Source of the DNA: Angelakisella massiliensis
GTDB lineage: Bacteria > Bacillota > Clostridia > Oscillospirales > Ruminococcaceae
Direction of reading: 5' to 3'
Length of the DNA: 64,000 nt
NCBI RefSeq assembly: GCF_900104675.1
Contig: NZ_LT629945.1
Span: 1,974,756 to 2,038,755, forward strand
The position numbers and the translations under genes were made by a program. Below are positions 26,313 to 35,467 of the stretch, piece by piece (the first letter of the stretch is position 1; every line of letters starts with the position of its first letter). Under the pieces are notes generated by a model that saw only the letters and a list, made by a program, of their open reading frames with translations, ran no database searches and was not told the origin of the DNA.

Positions 26313-27170
26313 ATGGATCTGTCAATTATCATTGTTAATTACAATACCAAGGAATTGTGTACCCAAACAGTAAAATATGTCCTGGCCAGTTCCGTGCATG
26401 AAACATTCTCCTATGAAGTGATAGTTGTGGATAATTCCAGTAAAAAGGAAGAGATATTCTCATTATCTCATCCTAATGTGCGAATTTTTTCAGGCGTGGA
26501 AAATCATGGATTTGGACATGCCTGCAACATTGGCGCCTCCAAAGCAGCGGGAAAAATACTTTTATTTTTGAATTCCGACACAATTGTGGAAGCGGATACC
26601 ATTCAAAAAAGTTGGGACTATTTAGTTAACCATCCTGAAATAGGAGTATTAGGAATCAAAACTCTGTTGCAAGATGGCTCATTGGATCATGGCTGCAAAA
26701 GAGGGTTCCCAACTCCCTTTAATTCATTGTGCTACTTTACGAAGCTGGATCGATGCTTCCCTCATAACCGTCATTTTGGAGGATACAGATTATCCTATCT
26801 GGACCCTGATCAAACTACGGAAGTGGATGCGGTATCAGGCGCATATTTGATGATTCCCAAAGAGATTTTCCAAGGAATAAAGGGTTTTGATGAAAGCTTC
26901 TTTATGTATGGAGAAGATCTGGATTTATGTTATCGTGTCAAGCAGGCAGGATACCAGGTGGTTTATTACGCAGGAAGTACAATGGTTCATCTAAAGGGGC
27001 AGAGCGGTTTGCAATCACAAAATCCCATCATTATTCAGCATTTTTATCAGGCTATGGAGTTGTTTTACGATAAGCACTATAAGAAAAAATACGGTGTGGT
27101 AATGCGAATGATGGTCCATGGTGCAATACGGGCGAAATGCCGCTGGAGTTTGTTGAAAAGTAGCCAGTAA
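26313..27170 (+). CDS. Family 2 glycosyltransferase (rhamnosyltransferase-like)
   Basis: A 285-aa cytoplasmic GT-A enzyme that probably adds rhamnose from dTDP-L-rhamnose to the growing glycan. SIIIVNYNTKELC opens the nucleotide-binding fold, FLNSDT is the metal-binding DxD equivalent, and FFMYGEDLDLCYRVKQAGY carries the catalytic acidic residue and the QxxRW-like segment. It resembles WbbL-type rhamnosyltransferases. It stands about 180 bp before the rhamnose genes and first in the glycan locus. Confidence 0.85.
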   Translation: MDLSIIIVNYNTKELCTQTVKYVLASSVHETFSYEVIVVDNSSKKEEIFSLSHPNVRIFSGVENHGFGHACNIGASKAAGKILLFLNSDTIVEADTIQKSWDYLVNHPEIGVLGIKTLLQDGSLDHGCKRGFPTPFNSLCYFTKLDRCFPHNRHFGGYRLSYLDPDQTTEVDAVSGAYLMIPKEIFQGIKGFDESFFMYGEDLDLCYRVKQAGYQVVYYAGSTMVHLKGQSGLQSQNPIIIQHFYQAMELFYDKHYKKKYGVVMRMMVHGAIRAKCRWSLLKSSQ

Positions 27171-27257
27171 ACTATTACCAATGGATCAAAGAAAACAGTG
27201 CCACAAACAAAGGGTAAAAAGATTAGCGGAATATGCAAAAGATTAAAAGGTTTTTCA

Positions 27258-27286
27258 TTTACATCAAACAGAGATTATGGTAATAT
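27258..27286 (+). promoter_or_regulatory. Putative sigma-A promoter of the rfb operon
   Basis: TTTACA (27258-27263), a 17-bp spacer and TAATAT (27281-27286), about 64 bp before the rfbA start. Spacing is ideal and the region is AT-rich. Confidence 0.6.
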
Positions 27287-27349
27287 AAAGATGTATATAT
27301 ATTTTGCTCAATAGAATAGTGAGACTTGCACAAAATGGAGGGCTATTTG

Positions 27350-28228
27350 ATGAAAGGTATCATTTTAGCTGGGGGCAGTGGTACACGTTTGTATCCTCTT
27401 ACCATGGTAACTTCCAAGCAATTACTTCCTGTTTATGATAAACCAATGATTTATTATCCGTTATCGACATTAATGTTGGCTGGAATCCGTGATATCCTCA
27501 TTATTTCCACTCCGCAGGACTTTCCTAATTTTGAGCGTCTGCTGGGAGACGGCAGTCAGTATGGGATTCACCTTTGCTATCAGGTTCAACCTTCTCCTGA
27601 CGGACTGGCGCAAGCGTTTATTCTGGGAGAGAAATTTATAGGCGATGATCGCTGCGCCATGATCCTGGGGGACAATATTTTTTATGGGGCGGGTTTGAAG
27701 CAGCATCTACGAAAAGCTGTCCAACAAGAGGAAGGAGCCACTGTCTTTGGTTACTATGTAGAAGATCCTGAGCGCTTCGGAGTGGTGGAATTTGATGGCG
27801 CTGGCAAAGCGATCTCCATTGAAGAAAAACCGACCCATCCCAAATCAAATTACGCTGTAACAGGACTTTACTTCTATGACCATCAAGTCTGCGAGCGTGC
27901 TAAAAAGCTGAAGCCTTCCAAGCGTGGTGAATTGGAAATTACGGATTTGAATCGAATCTACCTGGAGGAAGGGAAGCTCAATGTTGTAACATTGGGACGA
28001 GGTTACGCTTGGCTGGATACAGGAACGATGGATTCTTTGGCAGATGCCACAGAGTTTGTACGGGTAGTGGAGACCAGAACAGGAAACGCAATTGCGGCCT
28101 TGGAGGAAATTGCTTATCATAATCAGTGGATATCCCGAGAAACTTTGATAAAATCTGCAGAGGCTTATGGTAAGTCGCCTTATGGCGCTCATCTGAGAGC
28201 TGTCGCGGAGAATAAAATCTTATATTGA
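27350..28228 (+). CDS. rfbA: Glucose-1-phosphate thymidylyltransferase
   Basis: First step of dTDP-L-rhamnose synthesis: glucose-1-phosphate plus dTTP to dTDP-glucose. The nucleotide-binding start [36 protein letters not shown] and the C-terminal half are full length (292 aa). ATG 27350 has GGAGGG 8 bp upstream. The next gene, rfbC, starts 15 bp after the stop. Cytoplasmic. Confidence 0.96.
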   Translation: MKGIILAGGSGTRLYPLTMVTSKQLLPVYDKPMIYYPLSTLMLAGIRDILIISTPQDFPNFERLLGDGSQYGIHLCYQVQPSPDGLAQAFILGEKFIGDDRCAMILGDNIFYGAGLKQHLRKAVQQEEGATVFGYYVEDPERFGVVEFDGAGKAISIEEKPTHPKSNYAVTGLYFYDHQVCERAKKLKPSKRGELEITDLNRIYLEEGKLNVVTLGRGYAWLDTGTMDSLADATEFVRVVETRTGNAIAALEEIAYHNQWISRETLIKSAEAYGKSPYGAHLRAVAENKILY

Positions 28229-28242
28229 GAGGCATTAGGGCA

Positions 28243-28788
28243 ATGGAATTGATGAAAACAAAATTAGATGGAGTCATTATTGTAGTGCCGAAAGTTTTTG
28301 GTGATCACCGCGGTTTTTTCATGGAAAGCTGGTCTAAAAGGGTTTTTGAAGAGGCAGGACTCTATTATGATTTTGTACAGGATAATCATTCATCCTCTAC
28401 AGTAAAGGGCACTTTGCGTGGAATCCATTTTCAGCGGGGAGAAAAGGCACAGGCTAAACTGGTTCGGTGCGTAAGGGGAGCTGTGTTGGATGTTGCTGTA
28501 GATTTACGTCCGTTGAGTCCTACATACAAGCAGTGGGTTGCGGTGGAGCTGTCTGAGGAGAATAAAAAACAGTTATTGATTCCCCGGGGATTTGGGCATG
28601 GCTTTGTCACGCTGACGGATGAGGTAGAATTCCTTTATAAAGCTGATAACTATTACGCACCGGAAGCGGATGGAGGAATTCGCTGGAATGATCCTGAGTT
28701 AGGGGTGGAATGGGGGATTACTGATCCAGTTCTTTCCCAAAAGGACGCAAATGCCCCGTTTTTCAAAGATGCTGTAACTGGTTTTTAA
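28243..28788 (+). CDS. rfbC: dTDP-4-dehydrorhamnose 3,5-epimerase
   Basis: Third step of the pathway. A 181-aa cupin-fold enzyme with DHRGFFMESW, the active-site stretch GTLRGIHFQ with the catalytic His, VAVDLRPLSPTY and LIPRGFGHGF. ATG 28243 follows GAGAGG; ATG 28252 is an equally possible start. It sits between rfbA and rfbB. Confidence 0.96.
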   Translation: MELMKTKLDGVIIVVPKVFGDHRGFFMESWSKRVFEEAGLYYDFVQDNHSSSTVKGTLRGIHFQRGEKAQAKLVRCVRGAVLDVAVDLRPLSPTYKQWVAVELSEENKKQLLIPRGFGHGFVTLTDEVEFLYKADNYYAPEADGGIRWNDPELGVEWGITDPVLSQKDANAPFFKDAVTGF

Positions 28789-28799
28789 GGAGAATTGCA

Positions 28800-29819
28800 A
28801 TGAAGGTATTAATTACTGGCGGAGCCGGATTTATAGGTAGTAATTTTATTTTCCATATGAGGCAGGCACATCCGGATTATAATCTAGTCTGCTTGGATAA
28901 ATTGACTTACGCAGGGAATTTGGAAACATTAGCTCCTGTTATGAACGATCCCAATTTTAAGTTTGTGAGGGCGGATATAGCAGACAGAAAAGCGGTTTAT
29001 GAGATTTTTGAAGCAGAAAAGCCAGATGTAGTGGTAAATTTTGCGGCGGAAAGTCATGTGGATCGTTCCATTGAAAATCCAGCTGTTTTTCTGGAGACCA
29101 ACGTAATGGGGACTCAGGTTCTGCTGGATGCCAGTCGGAAATATGATGTGAAGCGCTATCATCAGGTTTCTACAGATGAGGTCTATGGGGACCTGCCGCT
29201 GGATCGTCCGGATTTATTTTTCACTGAAAAGACTCCTCTGCATACTTCCAGCCCTTATTCCGCATCCAAGGCGTCTGCTGATCTGCTGTGTAATGCTTAC
29301 CATCGTACTTATGGAATGCCCATTACCATCAGCCGATGCTCCAATAATTATGGCCCTTATCAGTTCCCTGAAAAGCTGATTCCCCTTATGATTGCCAATG
29401 CGTTGGCGGATAAGCCACTGCCGGTGTATGGTAAAGGCGTCAATGTGAGAGATTGGCTGTATGTGGAAGACCATTGTATTGCCATTGATTTGATTTTGGA
29501 GCATGGAAAAGTAGGACAAGTTTATAATATTGGCGGTCATAATGAGATGCGCAATATTGATATCGTCAAGAAAATTCTTCAGATTTTAGGAAAGCCCGAA
29601 AGCCTGATTACCTATGTAACAGATCGGAAGGGGCATGATATGCGGTACGCCATTGATCCCACCTTTATCCATGAGCAATTGGGATGGCTGCCGGCTACAA
29701 AATTTGAAAACGGGATCGAAAAAACGGTTCAGTGGTACTTGGATCACCGTAGTTGGTGGGAAAATATTATCAATGGAGAGTATCAAACTTATTATGAGCG
29801 GATGTATGGAAATCGATAA
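28800..29819 (+). CDS. rfbB: dTDP-glucose 4,6-dehydratase
   Basis: Second step of dTDP-rhamnose synthesis. A 339-aa extended short-chain dehydrogenase: GGAGFIGSNF binds NAD, STDEVYGDL holds the catalytic Thr-Asp-Glu and YSASKASADLL the Tyr-Lys pair. AAGGAG precedes the start by 7 bp. The stop overlaps the next glycosyltransferase gene by 14 bp. Confidence 0.96.
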   Translation: MKVLITGGAGFIGSNFIFHMRQAHPDYNLVCLDKLTYAGNLETLAPVMNDPNFKFVRADIADRKAVYEIFEAEKPDVVVNFAAESHVDRSIENPAVFLETNVMGTQVLLDASRKYDVKRYHQVSTDEVYGDLPLDRPDLFFTEKTPLHTSSPYSASKASADLLCNAYHRTYGMPITISRCSNNYGPYQFPEKLIPLMIANALADKPLPVYGKGVNVRDWLYVEDHCIAIDLILEHGKVGQVYNIGGHNEMRNIDIVKKILQILGKPESLITYVTDRKGHDMRYAIDPTFIHEQLGWLPATKFENGIEKTVQWYLDHRSWWENIINGEYQTYYERMYGNR

Positions 29820-30765
29820 GCCGCTAATCTCTATTTTAATGGCTGTTTACGAGCCCAAAATAGAGTGGTTAAGGGAACAGCTGTTATCGCTGAATGCCCA
29901 AACATATCCGCATTTACAGCTCTATGTGCGAGATGATTGCTCTTCTGCGGTATCGTTTGAGGAGATACAGTCCTGTGTACAGGACTGTATCTCTGCGTTT
30001 CCAGTAATAATCAGCAGGAATGAAAAAAACCTGGGTTCCAATAAAACTTTTGAACGGCTTACAACAGAGGCTGTTGGGGAGTACTTTGCTTATTGTGACC
30101 AGGATGATGTATGGTTACCTGAAAAGCTGGAGCGGTTACAAACCATTCTTTCCAGTGAAAAAGCGGTCTTGGCCTGCAGTGATGTTTTTGTTATTGGCAG
30201 AGAGGGGCAGGTGCAGGCGAAGAGTATCACGCAAGTACGTCCTCATCACCGCTTCCTCTCAGGAAATGATCTTACAGACTCATTGATTTATCGCAATTTT
30301 GTAATCGGATGTACAATGTTAATGGATGCCTCCGTGGCAAAGCAAGCTTGCCCTTTTCCGGAAACGATGGTGCATGATCATTTCTTAGCGTTCTATGCAT
30401 CCACAAAGGGAAAGGTCATATCAGATCCGGAGCCACTGATTTGTTATCGCATTCATGGAGGAAATCAAACAGGGGTTTTGGCGAAGATATCAACAAAACA
30501 GGATTATTATGAGAAATATATTTTATTGTTTTGTGAGAGAATAAATGAGTTAAGCAGCCGCTTCCAAATCACAGAGCTGAACCGGGCGCAGAAATGGGCC
30601 CAAGCGAGAAAGAAGAACTACAAGCGGGAACGGGGAGGCATTTGGGGGTTAATAAAATATCGCCAGGTAAATCTGAAAACAAGCTGCTTTGAAATTGTTG
30701 CATTGCGGATACCTAATATTTTTTTTACATTTCTGGTCAAACTGATTCAAAAAGGGAAAATATGA
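29806..30765 (+). CDS. Family 2 glycosyltransferase (RfbF/rhamnosyltransferase-like)
   Basis: A 319-aa GT-A glycosyltransferase. ISILMAVYEPKIEWLREQL begins the fold, FAYCDQDDVWLPEKL carries the DxD-type metal site, and ICYRIHGGNQTG lies in the acceptor half. Such proteins are often alpha-1,3-rhamnosyltransferases encoded in rfb operons. I place the start at ATG 29806, overlapping the rfbB end, because earlier in-frame ATGs lie deep inside rfbB. Confidence 0.83.
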   Translation: MEIDKPLISILMAVYEPKIEWLREQLLSLNAQTYPHLQLYVRDDCSSAVSFEEIQSCVQDCISAFPVIISRNEKNLGSNKTFERLTTEAVGEYFAYCDQDDVWLPEKLERLQTILSSEKAVLACSDVFVIGREGQVQAKSITQVRPHHRFLSGNDLTDSLIYRNFVIGCTMLMDASVAKQACPFPETMVHDHFLAFYASTKGKVISDPEPLICYRIHGGNQTGVLAKISTKQDYYEKYILLFCERINELSSRFQITELNRAQKWAQARKKNYKRERGGIWGLIKYRQVNLKTSCFEIVALRIPNIFFTFLVKLIQKGKI

Positions 30766-30782
30766 GAGTAGAGGGAAAATAG

Positions 30783-31655
30783 ATGAAGGTCTTGGTAACA
30801 GGTGTTGGCGGACAATTAGGATATGATGTATGCAAGGTGTTGTCATCCCGAAAGATTGATCACGTTGGTGTGGATCGCAAAGATTTTGACATTACGAATG
30901 AGCAGGCAACCCATGATTATATTGTAAATTATCATCCTGATGCTGTCATTCACTGCTCTGCTTGGACTGCGGTAGATCGGGCTGAAGATGAGTTGGAAAT
31001 GGTAAAGGCTGTAAACACAGAAGGCCCAAGGAATATTGCAAAAGCATGTCGAGAAATTGGAGCGAAAATGCTTTATATTTCTACTGATTATGTGTTCCCG
31101 GGAGATGGAGATTGTTTTTATGAACCGGAAGATCCAACTGGCCCTTTAGGGGCATATGGTGCAACTAAATTAGGCGGTGAGTTGGCAGTTCGGGAGCTTC
31201 TGGATCGATATTATATTGTACGGATATCTTGGGTGTTTGGCATAAACGGCAACAATTTTGTGAAAACAATGTTGCGGTTGGCAGAAACGAAAACAGAGCT
31301 AAATGTAGTATGTGATCAAATTGGTTCTCCAACATATACTGCTGATTTGGCTCCGTTACTATGTGATATGATAGAGACCGAGAAATATGGCATATACCAT
31401 GCTACCAATGAAGGGGTATGTTCCTGGGCTGAGTTTGCAGAAGAAATCTTTAAGATTGCTGGGAAAAGAGTTACAGTCCATCACATTCCTACCAGTGAGT
31501 ATCCTACTCGTGCAGTGCGGCCGCTCAATTCCCGCATGAGCAAAGATAAACTGGAACAAATGGGATTTCATCGTCTTCCCACATGGCAGGATGCGTTGAA
31601 GAGGTATATGGCAGTGTTATCAGAAGTAAATCATCAACAGTGCGGCAAATTATAA
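30783..31655 (+). CDS. rfbD: dTDP-4-dehydrorhamnose reductase
   Basis: Last step, giving dTDP-L-rhamnose. A 290-aa short-chain dehydrogenase: GVGGQLGYDV binds NADPH, STDYVFPGDG and YGATKLGGE give the catalytic Thr/Tyr/Lys. With rfbA, rfbC and rfbB the set is complete. GAGGG precedes the ATG. The export genes follow 38 bp later. Confidence 0.95.
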   Translation: MKVLVTGVGGQLGYDVCKVLSSRKIDHVGVDRKDFDITNEQATHDYIVNYHPDAVIHCSAWTAVDRAEDELEMVKAVNTEGPRNIAKACREIGAKMLYISTDYVFPGDGDCFYEPEDPTGPLGAYGATKLGGELAVRELLDRYYIVRISWVFGINGNNFVKTMLRLAETKTELNVVCDQIGSPTYTADLAPLLCDMIETEKYGIYHATNEGVCSWAEFAEEIFKIAGKRVTVHHIPTSEYPTRAVRPLNSRMSKDKLEQMGFHRLPTWQDALKRYMAVLSEVNHQQCGKL

Positions 31656-31693
31656 GCATCCACTGGAAAAGCCATGTAGAGAGGTAGAAATTT

Positions 31694-32506
31694 ATGGTGG
31701 ATACAATTAAAGATTTTATAAGGTTTCTGATTGATATTTTCAGAGACAGAACAATTCTGTGGGGATTGGCTAAAAATGATGTAAGAGCAAAATTTGCCTC
31801 ATCACTTTTAGGAATAGTTTGGGCGTTTGTTCAGCCTTTGGTGACAATTTTAGTATTTTGGTTCGTATTCCAGGCGGGCTTTAAAAATCCACCGGTAGAT
31901 GATGCGCCGTTTATTGTTTGGTTTGTGCCAGCGTATTTGGTGTGGGCTTTTTTCTCAGAAGTTTTAAGTACGACAGCTGGATGTATGAGAGAGTATAGCT
32001 ACTTGCTGAAAAAAGTTGATTTTCGTGTTAGTATTATTCCGCTGGTCAAAATTATTTCTTCAGCATATGTACATATAGCGTTTATTGTGCTAATTTTTTT
32101 AATTAATCTGTTCTATGGAATTTTTCCATCCGTCTACAATTTGCAAGTGATCTATTATTTTATTTGCACAATCTATCTGTTGACAGGATTGGGATGGTTT
32201 CTATCTGCAATCGCAGTATTTATCAAGGATACTGTGAATTTGGTAAATGTATTTATTCAAATTGGTTTTTGGATGACCCCGATATTTTGGGCCCCGGAAA
32301 CGATGGATCCACTTGTATTATCTGTATTGAAGCTGAATCCAATGTTTTATATTTGTCAAGGATATCGAGAGACTTTTGTAACAAAGGTTTGGTTTTGGGA
32401 ACACTATTGGCAAAGTCTTTATTTTTGGATTTGTGCAACCTTACTTTTCGCATTTGGTGCGGTGGTATTTAAGAAACTTCGTCCACATTTTGTGGATATG
32501 TTATAA
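31694..32506 (+). CDS. Polysaccharide ABC exporter permease (Wzm/TagG-like)
   Basis: A 270-aa membrane subunit of an ABC-2 type exporter for lipid-linked glycans. It has an amphipathic N-terminus (KNDVRAKFASSLLGIVWAFVQP) and six hydrophobic spans. Together with the following ATPase it would flip the finished polymer across the membrane. The ABC pathway is thus the probable assembly mode; no Wzy/Wzx-like gene is seen. Confidence 0.9.
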   Translation: MVDTIKDFIRFLIDIFRDRTILWGLAKNDVRAKFASSLLGIVWAFVQPLVTILVFWFVFQAGFKNPPVDDAPFIVWFVPAYLVWAFFSEVLSTTAGCMREYSYLLKKVDFRVSIIPLVKIISSAYVHIAFIVLIFLINLFYGIFPSVYNLQVIYYFICTIYLLTGLGWFLSAIAVFIKDTVNLVNVFIQIGFWMTPIFWAPETMDPLVLSVLKLNPMFYICQGYRETFVTKVWFWEHYWQSLYFWICATLLFAFGAVVFKKLRPHFVDML

Positions 32507-32524
32507 CTGGAGAGATTATAACCC

Positions 32525-33820
32525 ATGGAAAAACAAGCCATTATTCGAGTTCAAAACGTGAGTAAAGTGTATCCGCTCTATGATAAACCTATTGACCGTC
32601 TGAAAGAATCCCTAAGCTTCACCAAGAAGATCTATCATCGAGATCACTATGCACTGAATAATATTTCTTTTGAAGTCTATAAGGGTGAAACTTTGGGTAT
32701 CATTGGTACCAATGGTTCAGGAAAATCTACTTTGCTGAAACTTTTAACCAGAGTGATTGTTCCCTCCAATGGCATAATCGAAGTTAACGGGAAGATTTCT
32801 GCCCTGTTGGAGCTGGGCGCTGGTTTTAATCCAGAATATACAGGCATTGAAAATGTTTACTTAAATGGGACTATGATGGGTTATTCCAAGACAGAGATGG
32901 AAAAACGCTTGGAAAGCATCTTGAATTTTGCAGATATTGGTGACTTTATTAACCAGCCAGTGAAGACATATTCTAGCGGTATGTTTGCCAGGCTGGCTTT
33001 TGCGGTTGCAATTAACGTAGAGCCGGATATTCTTATTGTAGACGAAGCGCTTAGTGTTGGTGACGCGTTTTTTCAGAATAAATGTTTTAAAAAATTTGAT
33101 GAACTAAAAGCCCGGGGAGTGACCATCCTTTTTGTGTCGCATGATACATCCAGCGTTCGCCAGATGTGTTCCCGTGTGTTGTGGATCGAGCAAGGCGAAC
33201 AGCAGATGCTTGGAGAAAGCAAAATGGTTTGCAATGCATACGCCAACAGTATCAAAACTAAAAGTGGAGGCAGAAGATTTTTTTCTCCAGAAACGGAGAA
33301 AGAGAAACGAAACTATGATTTAGGTACATTTGAACTGGAAGATTATCCTCCAATTCATCATTCTGTGGAAAGCCAATTAAATGATCATGTTCGTATTCTA
33401 ACGGCTTTTTTCCTGAATAAAGAGGGAGAAATAACTGATGAATTAGAGGTAGATGAAGAATATACATTTGTTACTGTTTTTGAAAGCGATATTGAAATTA
33501 CCCAGTGTATCACGGGGTTTGTTATAGAAAGCACAAAAGGTCAGTGGATTATTAACTGTAATTCCGCTATTTGTGGAGAAAAGTCCACTTTTTCTGTACG
33601 TCCCCATACAGCAGTAAAATCAGAATATCGTTTCAAATTACCAAAGCTGTTAGAAGGGGATTATATTGTAGGAACTGCGGTTTCGCAGGGAACAATCGAT
33701 CAATTTCAGGTTATTACCTGGATGTATCAGGTGCTGAATATTAAGATCGTCAATCCTGGTGCGAATTCTGCAGTGCTAGATGTGGATGCTGAAGTATCCG
33801 TATTTTCTACGAGTCAGTAA
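32525..33820 (+). CDS. Polysaccharide ABC exporter ATPase with C-terminal glycan-binding domain (Wzt/TagH-like)
   Basis: A 431-aa protein. The N-terminal ATPase (about 1-245) shows Walker A GTNGSGKST, a TagH-type signature TYSSGMFARLAFAVA, Walker B DILIVDEALSVGD and the SHDTSS H-loop. The C-terminal roughly 170 residues are beta-rich and match the position of the Wzt carbohydrate-binding domain, which in other systems recognises a modified glycan end before export. This suggests a capping modification; the methyltransferase that follows is a candidate. Confidence 0.9.
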   Translation: MEKQAIIRVQNVSKVYPLYDKPIDRLKESLSFTKKIYHRDHYALNNISFEVYKGETLGIIGTNGSGKSTLLKLLTRVIVPSNGIIEVNGKISALLELGAGFNPEYTGIENVYLNGTMMGYSKTEMEKRLESILNFADIGDFINQPVKTYSSGMFARLAFAVAINVEPDILIVDEALSVGDAFFQNKCFKKFDELKARGVTILFVSHDTSSVRQMCSRVLWIEQGEQQMLGESKMVCNAYANSIKTKSGGRRFFSPETEKEKRNYDLGTFELEDYPPIHHSVESQLNDHVRILTAFFLNKEGEITDELEVDEEYTFVTVFESDIEITQCITGFVIESTKGQWIINCNSAICGEKSTFSVRPHTAVKSEYRFKLPKLLEGDYIVGTAVSQGTIDQFQVITWMYQVLNIKIVNPGANSAVLDVDAEVSVFSTSQ

Positions 33821-33845
33821 CGATTTGTATTAAGGAGATGAGTCA

Positions 33846-35453
33846 TTGGGTAAATATGATTTTGGATATATAATTGATGAGGGCTCTACAAATGCTTGGG
33901 CAAGAGACATGATTCCTCCAAAAAGCAAAGTGTTGGAGTTAGGCTCATCCATGGGGTATTTGACAAAGTCTTTGGCAGAAAAAGGCTGTTGTGTGGATAT
34001 TGTAGAATTAGATGAAGAATCTGGATGTAAAGCTCAAATATATGCAGAAAACGCATTGATTGGGCCGTCTGTAGGCGATATTGAAAAACTTATATGGACA
34101 AAAAAGTTTAGACAACAGACATATGATGCGGTTGTAATCTTAGATGTTTTGGAACACTTACGTAATCCTGAGGAAGTTTTGCAAGAAGCATCAAAAATGC
34201 TCAATCCCATGGGCAAATTATATATTTCAGTCCCTAATATTGCTCATAATGCGATTATCTTAAATTTGATCAATAACAAATGGGAATATACTCCTTTGGG
34301 GTTATTGGATGACACGCATATTCATTTTTTCACCTATAATTCACTGGTTAAAATTTTTCGTCGACTTGGATTGAAAATAGAATATCAGGGAGCAATTCAA
34401 AAAGCCGTTGGTGATATTGAAATTAATAATAGCTATGAAGATGTTTCTATGGAGATTGCGGAAGGTCTAAAGTTAAGAGAATATCCAGACGCATATCAAT
34501 TTTTATTTTCTCTTTCCCTGCAAGATGATGATAAATTTCCAGTAAAAATGAAATTGACCAATTTGCCCGCAACTTCTCAAGGAATAGAGTTTTATTACCA
34601 GTATCCAGGAGAAGAGATTTTGTCGGAAACGCTTCACAAAGAGTATTACCAAGGTACGAAATTTGCTGCTCCAATTAGTGTTCCATCACGAAAAAATGTA
34701 TTTCCTGAAAAAATGATGATTTCTTTTCCAATGCATAATGTGATCATTAAAAGCTTTGTTGCCAAAAATGCGTATACCGGTGAAATTTTAGATGATTGGT
34801 ACTCTAACGGTTTGAATGTGACAGATGTAGAAATGTTATTTAATAAAAATAATCACCAGATTATTCTAACTTTACCTGCTGGCCTTGATAAAATATACCT
34901 AGAATGGGAATTATTGTTTTGGAATTCGAAAACCATTGATTACCTAGAAGAATATATGCAAAAGGTATGCAATGAAAAGTTAGAGTTACAAAAAGCGGTA
35001 CAAAGCGATATGGTAAAGCTGAATACTGTGCTGGAAGCAGAACGTAATAAGAGTAAGCAGTTAGGAATTTTCCTTGAAGAATCTCGAGAGAAAGAAAGCA
35101 AATTAGATCAAGTATTGCAAGCAGAAAGAGCAAAAAGTGAATTACTGCAATCTTTTTTAAATGAATCCCGAGAAAAAGAAAATAAATTAAATCAAGTACT
35201 ACAAGAAGAAAGAGTAAAAAGCTCGTCATTAGAAACTTTTCTGCATGAGGAACAGAAAAAAAACGTAGAGTCCGGTGCTATATTAGAAGAACTCAAAGCA
35301 ACAATACTCCAGTTACGTGCTGAACAGGAAAATGAACGTACACTTTGGGGTGAAAAAGAGGATAAGATGAAAAGGCTATTGGAAAGAATTCGCCAACCGA
35401 AAGTTTGGCATATTTATAAAAAAATATTTGGTATCCACGATGACGAAGTGTAA
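33846..35453 (+). CDS. SAM-dependent methyltransferase with C-terminal coiled coil made of 28-residue repeats
   Basis: A 535-aa protein starting at TTG 33846, 8 bp after AAGGAG. Residues about 20-180 form a class I methyltransferase (VLELGSSMGYLTKSLA, then VILDVLEHLRNPEEVL). A beta-rich middle follows (about 230-375). Residues about 395-475 hold three tandem repeats of 28 residues, each starting VL(E/Q)-A/E-ER and containing EES/NESREKE: four heptads, so a continuous coiled coil. In ABC-type O-antigen systems such methyltransferases with coiled coils cap the chain and may measure its length; that role here is inference. Confidence 0.85.
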   Translation: MGKYDFGYIIDEGSTNAWARDMIPPKSKVLELGSSMGYLTKSLAEKGCCVDIVELDEESGCKAQIYAENALIGPSVGDIEKLIWTKKFRQQTYDAVVILDVLEHLRNPEEVLQEASKMLNPMGKLYISVPNIAHNAIILNLINNKWEYTPLGLLDDTHIHFFTYNSLVKIFRRLGLKIEYQGAIQKAVGDIEINNSYEDVSMEIAEGLKLREYPDAYQFLFSLSLQDDDKFPVKMKLTNLPATSQGIEFYYQYPGEEILSETLHKEYYQGTKFAAPISVPSRKNVFPEKMMISFPMHNVIIKSFVAKNAYTGEILDDWYSNGLNVTDVEMLFNKNNHQIILTLPAGLDKIYLEWELLFWNSKTIDYLEEYMQKVCNEKLELQKAVQSDMVKLNTVLEAERNKSKQLGIFLEESREKESKLDQVLQAERAKSELLQSFLNESREKENKLNQVLQEERVKSSSLETFLHEEQKKNVESGAILEELKATILQLRAEQENERTLWGEKEDKMKRLLERIRQPKVWHIYKKIFGIHDDEV

Positions 35454-35467
35454 AGGGAGAGAATTGT

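Noticed and set aside
35030-35290. Tandem 84-bp repeats, considered as CRISPR or DNA satellite
   Set aside because: They are in-frame coiled-coil repeats of the methyltransferase protein, diverged at DNA level, and have no spacer pattern.
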